Assembly: GCA_039180865.1 (NCBI GenBank)
Contig: JBCDCZ010000113.1
Location: 1-13,306, forward strand
Direction: 5' to 3'
From: JBCDCU01 sp039180865
GTDB lineage: Bacteria; Pseudomonadota; Alphaproteobacteria; Rhizobiales; JACESI01
Length of the DNA stretch: 13,306 bases
A program made the position numbers and the translations under genes. Position 1 is the first letter of the stretch, and each line of letters opens with the position of its first letter. Below, in pieces: positions 1 through 6,597 of this stretch. The notes under the pieces were generated by a model. That model did not search any database, had not been told where the DNA came from, and saw only the letters and a program-made list of their open reading frames with translations.

Positions 1-276
1 AAGCCCAAGATGCCCGATCAGCTTGCCGGAAGAGCGATGGACGACTGCCCAAGGCCCGTAGCCCTTCCCGTTCCGCTCGCTCCACAAACCTGCAAATCCC
101 GCGACCGTCTTTTCGGCGATCTCGCGGGCGCGGTTGACGGTGTCTTTACCGTCGGGAAGATAGCGAACGACTTCCGGCTTTGCGCGTATGGCGGCATAGG
201 CCTCCACATCCGTCTGCTCGAAGGTGCGCAGCAGAAGGCGGTCCGTTCTAATGCTGGTTGGGGGATGATCGGCCAT
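1..276 (-). CDS. GNAT-family N-acetyltransferase, N-terminal part (runs off left edge)
   Basis: The first 92 codons of an acetyltransferase of the RimJ/RimL-like GNAT type (Acetyltransf_3 style). The protein begins MADHPPTSIRTDRLLLRTFE; the 'TDRLLLR' strand, then 'DVEAYAAIRAKPEVVRYLPDG', is the usual opening of this family. 'GYGPWAVVHRSSGKLIGHLGL' matches the central strands leading to the acetyl-CoA site. The acetyl-CoA-binding loop (Q/RxxGxG/A) lies outside the window. The family transfers an acetyl group from acetyl-CoA to an amine such as a protein N-terminus, aminoglycoside or small metabolite; the substrate cannot be read here. The start is the ATG at 276-274; no strong Shine-Dalgarno sequence is visible before it. 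A different reading frame of the same stretch is open but is an arginine/proline-rich shadow. The gene follows the hydrolase on the same strand with a 124-bp gap (277-400) in which I see no gene or convincing terminator. Confidence 0.85.
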   Translation of the reverse strand, partial: MADHPPTSIRTDRLLLRTFEQTDVEAYAAIRAKPEVVRYLPDGKDTVNRAREIAEKTVAGFAGLWSERNGKGYGPWAVVHRSSGKLIGHLGL

Positions 277-400
277 GGTGGCGTTGAGAACAGGTGGCAA
301 GGAACCAAGGAATGCTGGTGATGGCATGGCCGGAGGCCCGTGCCGGCATCTGCCGCAAAGCCCGGATTGCGAGCGGACCCGTTACCTCATCCCGTCCCGG

Positions 401-1330
401 TTACACGACCTCACGCGCGAAATGGTCGATCCACTCAAGAACGGCGTCCGGGTCCTGTAATTCCGGGAAATGTCCGACGTGCTCCAATGCTTCAAAAGTC
501 GCCTGAGGGGCGATGGTGCGCACCCTCTCCGCTCTATTGGACGCGAGAGCCTCGTGCGACGCATCGCGTGCACCCCAAAGCACGTGGACAGGCTGGTCTG
601 GCACACCAAGAGGTGACGGCCCGGTCAGGTACCTCTGGAAGGCCGATGCCAGCGAAAACTGGGCACCATGCGCAAAGCCTTCAGCGGCGCAGTCGCAGAA
701 CGGGCCCATTTGATCGCGGCGTCCCAGGGCTTGTTTGAACCAGCCCGGCGTCCCCGACGCGCCAAGCCTTTTCATCATCATTTGACCAAGAACCGGTTTC
801 GATAAGACCCCGGTTGGATCGAGCCTCTTTTTCCAACTGAGCATCGTCTCCCAATCGGCGGTCTGCATAAGAAAGAGGCCGCGTACAAGATCCGGGTAGC
901 GTACGGCAATATCAATCGCCCCGAGCCCGGAAACGCAGGAGAAGGCAAGGATGGATCTTTCACCGACAATGGCGCGCAGAAACCTTGCGACGTCGTCATT
1001 CGTCTGGCGAAAGGTGAAGTCATAACCGGGATCGGGTGCCGAAAATCCCATGGCCGCGCTCTCAAACACGACGATGCGAAAGCGTTTGCCCCAGCTTTCA
1101 AGCAAATCATCGTATCGCTCCAGCGTCACGGGCGGATCGGCGAGGAGGACGATGGTCAGAACATTTTCTGGATTTTCCGCCGGGGCCCTTTCGCGATACC
1201 GGTACTGGGCGAGTGGCGTCTGGTGAAACTTGATGTCTGGCCGCGACGAAGATGGCCAGCCGGACTTAAAACGGCGGGCTAGCTTTCGACCGTTGAAGGT
1301 GTCGATGCGTGTTGCAAGTCTGGCAAACAT
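401..1330 (-). CDS. alpha/beta-hydrolase fold protein with atypical nucleophile elbow
   Basis: A 309-residue protein of the alpha/beta-hydrolase superfamily, probably a cytoplasmic hydrolase; no signal peptide is seen. Visible landmarks are the strand 'VLTIVLLADPP' (57-67), the nucleophile region 'ILAFSCVSGLGAIDIAVRYPD' region (127-147), the acid 'LWGARD' with D256, and the base 'HVGHFPELQDP' with H287, close to the 'GHFPHLE.P' consensus. Between the nucleophile and the acid is a helical cap rich in Met, Lys and Trp. The elbow is odd: instead of GxSxG it reads A-F-S-C-V-S-G, so S131, C132 or S134 could be the nucleophile (see findings). The start ATG is preceded by a strong AGGAGG at 1338-1343, seven bases away. 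It lies 75 bp downstream of the TetR-family gene on the same strand, so it may be co-transcribed with, or controlled by, that regulator. The substrate is unknown. Confidence 0.88.
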   Translation of the reverse strand: MFARLATRIDTFNGRKLARRFKSGWPSSSRPDIKFHQTPLAQYRYRERAPAENPENVLTIVLLADPPVTLERYDDLLESWGKRFRIVVFESAAMGFSAPDPGYDFTFRQTNDDVARFLRAIVGERSILAFSCVSGLGAIDIAVRYPDLVRGLFLMQTADWETMLSWKKRLDPTGVLSKPVLGQMMMKRLGASGTPGWFKQALGRRDQMGPFCDCAAEGFAHGAQFSLASAFQRYLTGPSPLGVPDQPVHVLWGARDASHEALASNRAERVRTIAPQATFEALEHVGHFPELQDPDAVLEWIDHFAREVV

Positions 1331-1349
1331 AGAAAAGCCTCCTATCTCC

Positions 1350-1365
1350 CCAATGGGTATATTGG
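1350..1365. promoter_or_regulatory. candidate operator: CCAAT-6-ATTGG inverted repeat
   Basis: A 16-bp interrupted palindrome with arms CCAAT and ATTGG and a 6-bp centre lies between the TetR-family gene and the hydrolase. It overlaps the candidate -10 box at 1363-1368 and sits 7 bp upstream of the hydrolase Shine-Dalgarno sequence. That is a usual place for repressor binding, and the adjacent TetR-type protein is the obvious candidate. The short arms make this a weak call, and no second copy was found in front of the regulator gene. Confidence 0.28.
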
Positions 1366-1391
1366 ATAGCCAACCTCCGTTAAGCCCGCAA
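1363..1391 (-). promoter_or_regulatory. candidate housekeeping promoter for the hydrolase
   Basis: On the minus strand TTGCGG (1391-1386) is followed after 17 nt by TATCCA (1368-1363), an acceptable sigma-70-type -35/-10 pair at standard spacing. Transcription would begin around 1355, inside the CCAAT/ATTGG palindrome. This is pattern matching only; a start site upstream of the regulator gene could equally serve both genes. Confidence 0.28.
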
Positions 1392-1405
1392 GCCGTGATT
1401 TGCTT

Positions 1406-2011
1406 TCAAGCGATGGACAGACCAAAAAGGATGCGTTTTGCGCTCAACAAAAAATAGTCATCCCACTTCTCGGGATTGACGCGAATGCGCCCAAGCGCTG
1501 ACTGGGCAAGCACGCCTTGAAGACACGCCCAGAAATGAAGGGCTGCCCCTTCTGGATCCGCGAAACCATCGGCGCGGGCAGCAGCGATCGCTTGCGAGAA
1601 GGCGCGTTGAAGAGCATCCTCGAGGTCCTGATGCTCCCCACCCTCGTTCACACGCGCGCCGTTCATCGCAAGAAACAAGGCGGTCTCATCGCGGGCAAAG
1701 GCTCCATAGGCAACGCCAATTCGAAGGAGCCGGCCGCCTTTCGCATCGGCCTCATCAGCGCCACTTTCGGCGACGGCTTCCTCCAACCTCCGAGCGAGGC
1801 GGTCATAACCTTCAGCAAGAGCGGCAGCGACAAGACCGGCTTTCCCGGAAAAATGTGCCGCCGCTGCGCGATGCGTGACACCGATATCACGCGATAAAGC
1901 CCGCACACTGATCGCTTCGGTACCGCCCGCTGCGATCACGTCCAGGGCGCGGTCAATCAAAGCGCGGCGGAGGTCGCCATGGTGATATCGTTCGGTATTG
2001 GAAACATTCAT
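1406..2011 (-). CDS. TetR/AcrR-family transcriptional regulator
   Basis: A 201-residue DNA-binding regulator. The N-terminus 'ERYHHGDLRRALIDRALDVI' and the helix-turn-helix 'SVRALSRDIGVTHRAAAAHF' (about 35-54) are typical of TetR proteins of the 'YHHGDLR' type. The all-helical C-terminal half (about 90-195), with 'ALHFWACLQGVLAQSAL', resembles the WHG/TetR_C_33 ligand-binding and dimerisation domain. I prefer the ATG at 2011, which puts HHGDL at the usual distance from the N-terminus. An in-frame ATG at 2062 would add 17 residues with no family similarity. Neither start has a good Shine-Dalgarno sequence. It is transcribed toward the hydrolase (75-bp gap) and away from betC (209-bp gap), so it could control either or both. 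It is not BetI: the N-terminal and recognition-helix sequences do not match that choline-responsive repressor. Confidence 0.9.
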   Translation of the reverse strand: MNVSNTERYHHGDLRRALIDRALDVIAAGGTEAISVRALSRDIGVTHRAAAAHFSGKAGLVAAALAEGYDRLARRLEEAVAESGADEADAKGGRLLRIGVAYGAFARDETALFLAMNGARVNEGGEHQDLEDALQRAFSQAIAAARADGFADPEGAALHFWACLQGVLAQSALGRIRVNPEKWDDYFLLSAKRILFGLSIA

Positions 2012-2220
2012 ATGTCTACTCAGGTAGTGGCTAAACGAAAGGCCGTTTGGCACCGAGACCATAGCAAACTTTTCGACAGGTCACGGCGCATGAGAAAACG
2101 GGCACACCTGCCCGGCGAAATTGTCGACGCGGCCTGATGAGAAAAAGATTGCCGCGCACCGGTTCCAAGGCGCTATTCTCTCGGTATTCGAACATGAGGA
2201 AAGAGGGCTGGAGGGTCGGC

Positions 2221-3717
2221 ATGAACATTCTGATTTTTATGGTCGATCAGTTGAACGGAACCTTGTTTCCGGACGGTCCGGCAGACTGGCTGCATACCCC
2301 GAACTTGAAGAAGCTTGCGGCACGCTCGACGCGGTTTAAAAACGCCTATACCGCCTCGCCCCTTTGTGCGCCGGGCCGCGCGAGTTTCATGTCCGGTCAA
2401 TTGCCGAGCCGCACACGGGTTTATGACAATGCGGCGGAGTTTTCGTCCGACATACCGACTTACGCCCATCATCTGCGCCGAGCGGGCTATTACACGGCGC
2501 TTTCCGGCAAAATGCATTTTGTCGGACCGGATCAGTTGCACGGATTCGAGGAGCGCTTCACGACGGATATCTATCCACCGGATTTCGGCTGGACGCCGGA
2601 TTACCGCAAGCCCGGTGAGCGCATCGACTGGTGGTATCACAATATGGGGTCCGTCACCGGGTCCGGCGTCGCGGAAATCACCAATCAGATGGAATATGAC
2701 GACGAGGTCGCCTATCACGCTACGCGCAAAATCTACGATCTCGCGCGCGGTCATGACCCGCGCCCCTGGGCTTTGACCGTGAGCTTCACTCATCCGCACG
2801 ATCCTTATGTCGCCCGCCGCAAATATTGGGATCTCTATGAGGACTGCCCTCACCTTTTGCCCGACGTCGCGGCAATCGATTACGCCAATCAGGACCCGCA
2901 TTCCAAACGCATCCTCGATGCGAACGATCACGAAAATTTCGAGATCACGGAAGAAGATATCAAGCGCTCTCGCAGGGCCTATTTCGCCAATATCTCCTAT
3001 ATCGATGACAAAATCGGCGAGGTGATGGAAGCGCTTGAAGCGACCCGGCAAGAGGCCGCGATCCTGTTTGTTTCCGACCATGGCGATATGCTGGGCGAGC
3101 GCGGTCTCTGGTACAAAATGTGCTTTTATGAGGGCTCTGCCCGTGTCCCGCTGATGATCTCGGCGGACGGGTTTGAACCGGGACTAATCGAGGCCCCTGT
3201 CTCCACAATCGATGTGACGCCAACCCTTACTGCGCTCGCCGGAGGCTCACTCGATGAGATCGCCCGATGGACGGAAGGCGTCGACCTCGCGCCGATTGCC
3301 GCTGGCGGGGAGCGCGCAGCCGTTGCCATGGAATATGCGGCGGAGGGAAGCTATGCCCCGATAGTGTGTCTGCGTGACGCGCGATACAAGTTCACCAAAT
3401 GCGCGCTCGATCCGTCACAAATGTTCGATCTTGAGGCTGATCCCAATGAACTCAACGATTTAGCGAACGATCCCGCCCATGCCGAGACGCTCGCGCGTTT
3501 TGAGCGGGAAGCCGACAAGCGCTGGGATGTGCAGGCATTCGACGCTCAGGTGCGCGAAAGTCAGGCACGGCGCTGGGTCGTTTATGAGGCTCTGCGCAAT
3601 GGCGATTACTACCCCTGGGATTTCCAGCCGCTGCAAAAAGCCAGCGAGCGTTATATGCGCAACCACATGGATTTGAACGTTCTGGAAGAGGCGCAGAGAT
3701 TTCCAAGGGGTGAGTAG
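2221..3717 (+). CDS. betC: choline-sulfatase
   Basis: A 498-residue type I sulfatase that hydrolyses choline-O-sulfate to choline and sulfate, feeding glycine-betaine synthesis or sulfur and carbon supply; probably cytoplasmic, as no signal peptide is seen. From memory the sequence is close to Sinorhizobium BetC along its whole length. C49 in 'PLCAPGRASFMSG' (CxPxR) is the residue converted to formylglycine. D9, Q10 and D286-H287 ('FVSDHGD') are expected metal ligands; K97/H99 ('GKMHF') and H191/H193 ('THPHDPY') line the active site. The C-terminal part ('YYPWDFQPLQKASERYMRNH') is the choline-sulfatase-specific tail that builds the oligomer and substrate pocket. An in-frame ATG at 2137 is open, but the ATG at 2221 has GGAGGG five bases upstream and gives the family N-terminus. 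A weak -35/-10 pair (TTGCCG 2149-2154, GCTATT 2172-2177) precedes it. The betI, betB and betA genes found with it in rhizobia are absent here. The last six codons lie in the flanking direct repeat. Confidence 0.95.
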   Translation: MNILIFMVDQLNGTLFPDGPADWLHTPNLKKLAARSTRFKNAYTASPLCAPGRASFMSGQLPSRTRVYDNAAEFSSDIPTYAHHLRRAGYYTALSGKMHFVGPDQLHGFEERFTTDIYPPDFGWTPDYRKPGERIDWWYHNMGSVTGSGVAEITNQMEYDDEVAYHATRKIYDLARGHDPRPWALTVSFTHPHDPYVARRKYWDLYEDCPHLLPDVAAIDYANQDPHSKRILDANDHENFEITEEDIKRSRRAYFANISYIDDKIGEVMEALEATRQEAAILFVSDHGDMLGERGLWYKMCFYEGSARVPLMISADGFEPGLIEAPVSTIDVTPTLTALAGGSLDEIARWTEGVDLAPIAAGGERAAVAMEYAAEGSYAPIVCLRDARYKFTKCALDPSQMFDLEADPNELNDLANDPAHAETLARFEREADKRWDVQAFDAQVRESQARRWVVYEALRNGDYYPWDFQPLQKASERYMRNHMDLNVLEEAQRFPRGE

Positions 3718-3721
3718 GACA
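3693..3721 (+). repeat. left copy of 29-bp imperfect direct repeat, overlapping the end of betC
   Basis: This 29-bp stretch matches 8319-8347 in the same orientation at 25 of 29 positions, with no gap. The four differences are all transitions. The best core is TTYCCAAGGGGTGARTAGG. In this copy it encodes the last residues RFPRGE of BetC and its stop codon. The two copies bracket the receptor/sigma/anti-sigma block and the receptor remnant. Confidence 0.7.
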
Positions 3722-3735
3722 CCTTATGAAAGGTG
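3720..3735 (+). terminator. small hairpin directly after the betC stop codon
   Basis: CACCTT (3720-3725), a 4-nt loop ATGA, then AAGGTG (3730-3735) form a perfect 6-bp stem beginning two bases after the betC stop codon. There is no run of T after it, so it does not qualify as a classical intrinsic terminator. It might stabilise the 3' end of the betC transcript or be chance. Confidence 0.25.
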
Positions 3736-3784
3736 CACTGGCAGGCGACAATGAACGTGTCTCTAAACACAGATAGAAAGCAGT

Positions 3785-3967
3785 TTAGAAGGTGACCTTG
3801 GCACGCGCTCCGAAGCGACGGGTCTCGCCAATCTCGGGAAATGCACCAACGGGGGTGCCAGCACCACCAACCGTAAATCGAGCATCAAATAAGTTCTCTG
3901 CAAAAGCTTCTACATTCCAGGTTTCGGCTCTGAGACCCGCCTGTAACTTTGCCAGGTTGCCGGTGTC
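3785..3967 (-). pseudogene. orphan C-terminus of a second TonB-dependent receptor
   Basis: On the minus strand, 60 sense codons ending in TAA (3787-3785) read as the last strands of a TonB-dependent receptor barrel. The piece begins DTGNLAKLQAGLRAETWNVE, continues 'AFAENLFDARF' and ends 'GETRRFGARAKVTF', with the terminal Phe expected of an outer-membrane barrel. It aligns along its length with the end of the intact receptor just upstream ('DTLNFRAGLRGDNFELVGFVENALNEGYATG', 'GPTRRFGVQGKLTF' in pieces) but is clearly diverged, so it is not a recent copy. A stop codon (3970-3968) lies immediately before it in frame, and there is no start. It begins 51 bp after the intact receptor's stop codon. 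It is best read as the remnant of an older or recombined receptor gene, not an expressed protein. Confidence 0.82.
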
Positions 3968-4018
3968 TTAGCTGTCACGATTTCACAAATTGGAAGATCC
4001 GACCGCCTATCAGATGCC

Positions 4019-6433
4019 TCAGAATGTCAATTTGCCCTGGACACCAAAGCGGCGCGTGGGACCCGCGAATCCCAGAACGCCTTCGCCTCCTGCATCGCCA
4101 AAAATTGGGATGGAAAGTCCGGTAGCGTAACCTTCATTGAGTGCATTTTCGACGAACCCTACCAATTCAAAATTATCACCTCTGAGACCGGCCCTGAAGT
4201 TCAGTGTGTCAAAACCTTCAACATCGTCGAGTTCAGCTGCAGAAACACCGACAAAGTCTGTTTGGAAGTAATATTCCGCCCTCAAAAAAGCATCGGCATC
4301 CAATTGCGAAATTGGATGACTGTGCTCTCCGGCAAGATTGAAAGAATGGGCCGGTGAAAATGCGGGCCGGTCACCGGAAACATCGGCACCGGCAGCGCTA
4401 ATCGAGCCATCCGCAAATTCAGAATCCAGGAAGCCATAGCCTGCATTGATTCTGAGCCCATCAATCGGTTCGGCGGAGATTTGGAGCTCGACGCCGCGAT
4501 TTTCGGTATCAAAGTTTTCAACGCCAACAAACGTGAAGCCAGCAACAGTCGTCAGGGCAATTGATTGAAAATTCTCGACATTCAAGATGAAGGCATTTCC
4601 TGAAACCGACAAACGGTCATCGAAGAAGTTTGAGCGAAACCCTACCTCAAATTGGTCGGCTGTTTCTTCTTCAAAGGGAAAGAGATCAACGCCTGCGATC
4701 AAGATGAACCCACCTGCCCGAAAACCGGTTGAATAGGCAAAGTACGTCGAAAAATCATCCGTCCAATCGTATTTGATCGACGCATTGGGTGTAAACGCAG
4801 TGAACGTTTCTTCAGCTGCCTCAAAAGGAACTGCTGGAAGAAGCAAAGACGTTAAGCCACTGGTTACCGATTCACTCTCCTGAGAGACATTGTCGAGATT
4901 AAATCGAACGCCAGCTGCAATTTCCAATTTTGGTATCGGTTTCCATCTACCCTCGCTAAAGATCCCGAAAGACAAAACGTCTTGCTCAATTGAGGCTATT
5001 ACGGAGCTACCATCGTCCGGTGCGCCGAGAACGGATAGGAACAGAGCTTCGCCCGGATCATCCTCATCCGTGACCGATAAATCAACAGAGTTCAGAGAAA
5101 ATCCGGAGTTTATCGATACCGTACCGAGACTGGATGGCAGGTTAAATTCGTCTCCTTGGAAACGCGCTTCCCCCGAGATGGATTCCCCTATGACTTCTAC
5201 AGTCTCCGATGTTAAATCCAGCGCGGTCAAATCCGTGTCGAAACTACCGGAGAAATCATTTTTCAGATAATTTGCCCGAAAAACCAGATCCCCGATACTT
5301 GTTTCATATTTCGCTTCCCCCTTCACGAGAAACCGATCCACGGTCGCTTCGGACGGAGAATCGCCTGGGAATACCGGCTCCGACGATTCAATAGAAGAAA
5401 ATGTCGCGGACCCAAAAGCATCGAATTGATTTCGATCGAAGGAAAACGAGCTATCGAGAGTCAGCCGATCAGTCGGTTTTGATCGAAGACTAAAACGTAG
5501 GCTGTAATCCTCAGTGCCAATTTGATCCGGCCCATCACCACCAACGCTCACAAAACCATCAGATGCGGCCCCCGAAAAAGCCAATCGTGCGGACAGGAGC
5601 CCATCTTCGATTATCGGAGCGTTCACAACGAATGTGCCTTTCCCATCCGGAAACGATCCAATGTCTCCCGTAAAGCTTGCCTCAAATTCGTTCGTAGGTT
5701 TTTTTGTGACGAAGTTAACAGCACCTCCGACCGTACCGCGGCCGAAATTGTTGTTTGAGGGTCCAAGAACGGTCTCCACCCGTTCAAGATCAAGCGTTGG
5801 CTGACTAACGCCTGCGAGTGCGGCGGTTGGATTGGTTATGACACCGTCTACGAAAACACCGACTGATGGCGATGTCGCGCTAATCCCTACTTCATTCGCG
5901 ATGCCGCGAACTGACGGCTCCCTCGTCCCGGGGGCACCACCGACAGTGTTAAAGTTTGGTGTGACGAGTGCAATGTCTTCTGCGCGGTCCAGACCAGACC
6001 GTTGAATCTGGGTGCCAGAAACAACCACGACGCTTGCAGGGACATCGAACAGGCTTTCTTCGGTGCGCCTCGCTGTAATCAGAATCTCATCTAATAAAAC
6101 GTCCGCATCGTCATCGAGACTCGATGCGACCTCCTTAAGTGCAAACCGGCTTCCCCGCAGTTCGACAACCTGTAATCCCGACCCTTCGACCATGGTTTTC
6201 AGCGCCTCGTGCGAGGATATCTCACCGATAACGGCCCGGCTGGTCTTCCCTTCCACGAGACCCGCTTCAACAACGACAGAGAGCCCTGTTTTGCTGCTTA
6301 ACGCGCTGATTGCATTTCCCAACGGTTGGGCCGGAAGATCGATTATCCGACTATCCTGGGTGTTTCCGTCCAGTGTCGCGAACATAAATATGCCAGCCGA
6401 CAATGCGGTCGTTCTCAGCATTTTTTTCGTCAT
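4019..6433 (-). CDS. TonB-dependent transducer with N-terminal STN signalling domain (FecA-like)
   Basis: An outer-membrane TonB-dependent receptor of 804 residues. In order: a signal peptide (about 1-26, 'MTKKMLRTTALSAGIFMFAT'); an STN (secretin/TonB short N-terminal) signalling domain (about 29-100, 'DLPAQPLGNAISALSSKTG'); a TonB-box-like 'DEILITARR' (115-123); a plug (about 124-245, 'LGPSNNNFGRGTVGGAVNF'); and a 22-strand barrel ending in Phe ('RRFGVQGKLTF'). Such transducers import a ligand with energy from TonB-ExbBD, and the STN domain tells a FecR-type anti-sigma protein that ligand is bound. This fits the fecR/fecI-like genes directly upstream. The barrel is plain 'TonB_dep_Rec' type with long acidic loops; the ligand (siderophore, other metal chelate or organic compound) cannot be read. 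I chose the ATG at 6433 because it opens a normal signal peptide; an ATG at 6448 and a TTG at 6466 are in frame. GC content is lower than in the flanks. Confidence 0.93.
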   Translation of the reverse strand: MTKKMLRTTALSAGIFMFATLDGNTQDSRIIDLPAQPLGNAISALSSKTGLSVVVEAGLVEGKTSRAVIGEISSHEALKTMVEGSGLQVVELRGSRFALKEVASSLDDDADVLLDEILITARRTEESLFDVPASVVVVSGTQIQRSGLDRAEDIALVTPNFNTVGGAPGTREPSVRGIANEVGISATSPSVGVFVDGVITNPTAALAGVSQPTLDLERVETVLGPSNNNFGRGTVGGAVNFVTKKPTNEFEASFTGDIGSFPDGKGTFVVNAPIIEDGLLSARLAFSGAASDGFVSVGGDGPDQIGTEDYSLRFSLRSKPTDRLTLDSSFSFDRNQFDAFGSATFSSIESSEPVFPGDSPSEATVDRFLVKGEAKYETSIGDLVFRANYLKNDFSGSFDTDLTALDLTSETVEVIGESISGEARFQGDEFNLPSSLGTVSINSGFSLNSVDLSVTDEDDPGEALFLSVLGAPDDGSSVIASIEQDVLSFGIFSEGRWKPIPKLEIAAGVRFNLDNVSQESESVTSGLTSLLLPAVPFEAAEETFTAFTPNASIKYDWTDDFSTYFAYSTGFRAGGFILIAGVDLFPFEEETADQFEVGFRSNFFDDRLSVSGNAFILNVENFQSIALTTVAGFTFVGVENFDTENRGVELQISAEPIDGLRINAGYGFLDSEFADGSISAAGADVSGDRPAFSPAHSFNLAGEHSHPISQLDADAFLRAEYYFQTDFVGVSAAELDDVEGFDTLNFRAGLRGDNFELVGFVENALNEGYATGLSIPIFGDAGGEGVLGFAGPTRRFGVQGKLTF

Positions 6434-6472
6434 GTAATAGAGCCCCATCCATCTTTTCCGGAACAATCCCGT

Positions 6473-6509
6473 TTCTATTGGGGTAACGATTGGGTGCTCG
6501 ATTCTTATT
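6473..6509 (-). promoter_or_regulatory. candidate FecI-type ECF sigma promoter of the receptor gene
   Basis: On the minus strand: AATAA (6509-6505), 16 nt, CGTTAC (6488-6483), 3 nt, AATAGAA (6479-6473). The same elements at the same spacing precede fecR at 7576-7540. A -35 rich in A/T plus CGT at 16-17 nt is the pattern of iron-starvation/FecI-class sigma promoters (PvdS-type TAAAT-N16/17-CGT). If so, transcription starts within AATAGAA, about 43 nt before the receptor ATG. Recognition by the sigma factor at 7585-8064 is an inference. Confidence 0.62.
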
Positions 6510-6531
6510 AAAAATAATTCTGATTATTTTT
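6510..6531. promoter_or_regulatory. perfect 9-4-9 AT-rich palindrome abutting the receptor promoter
   Basis: AAAAATAAT (6510-6518), spacer TCTG, ATTATTTTT (6523-6531): nine perfectly complementary positions. Its downstream edge touches the AATAA element at 6509-6505, so it occupies about -36 to -57 relative to the inferred start. It could be an operator or UP-element for the receptor promoter. Alternatively it could be a weak intrinsic terminator after fecR, because the stem is followed by T residues, although it contains no G-C pair. It does not have the 9-1-9 layout of a Fur box. Confidence 0.45.
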
Positions 6532-6597
6532 CTCAAGTTATTTTATGCTATTGTTTTCGATCATTTTTAAAGACATTAATGCCGCCGACGCTTTCAT

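Noticed and set aside
277..400. GCCGG/CCGGC inverted repeat between the hydrolase and the acetyltransferase as a terminator
   Set aside because: Only five paired bases and no T run; expected by chance in GC-rich DNA.
1406..2011. BetI, the choline-responsive repressor usually found with betC
   Set aside because: The N-terminal and recognition-helix sequence (YHHGDLRRALI, GVTHRAAAAHF) is of another TetR subgroup.
2173..3081. Long antisense open frame inside betC
   Set aside because: Shadow of the GC-rich betC frame; its product has no recognisable domain, whereas betC matches a known enzyme end to end.
6510..6531. Fur box
   Set aside because: The arms resemble half of a Fur site, but the spacing is 9-4-9, not the 9-1-9 or 7-1-7 arrangement, and GATAAT is missing.
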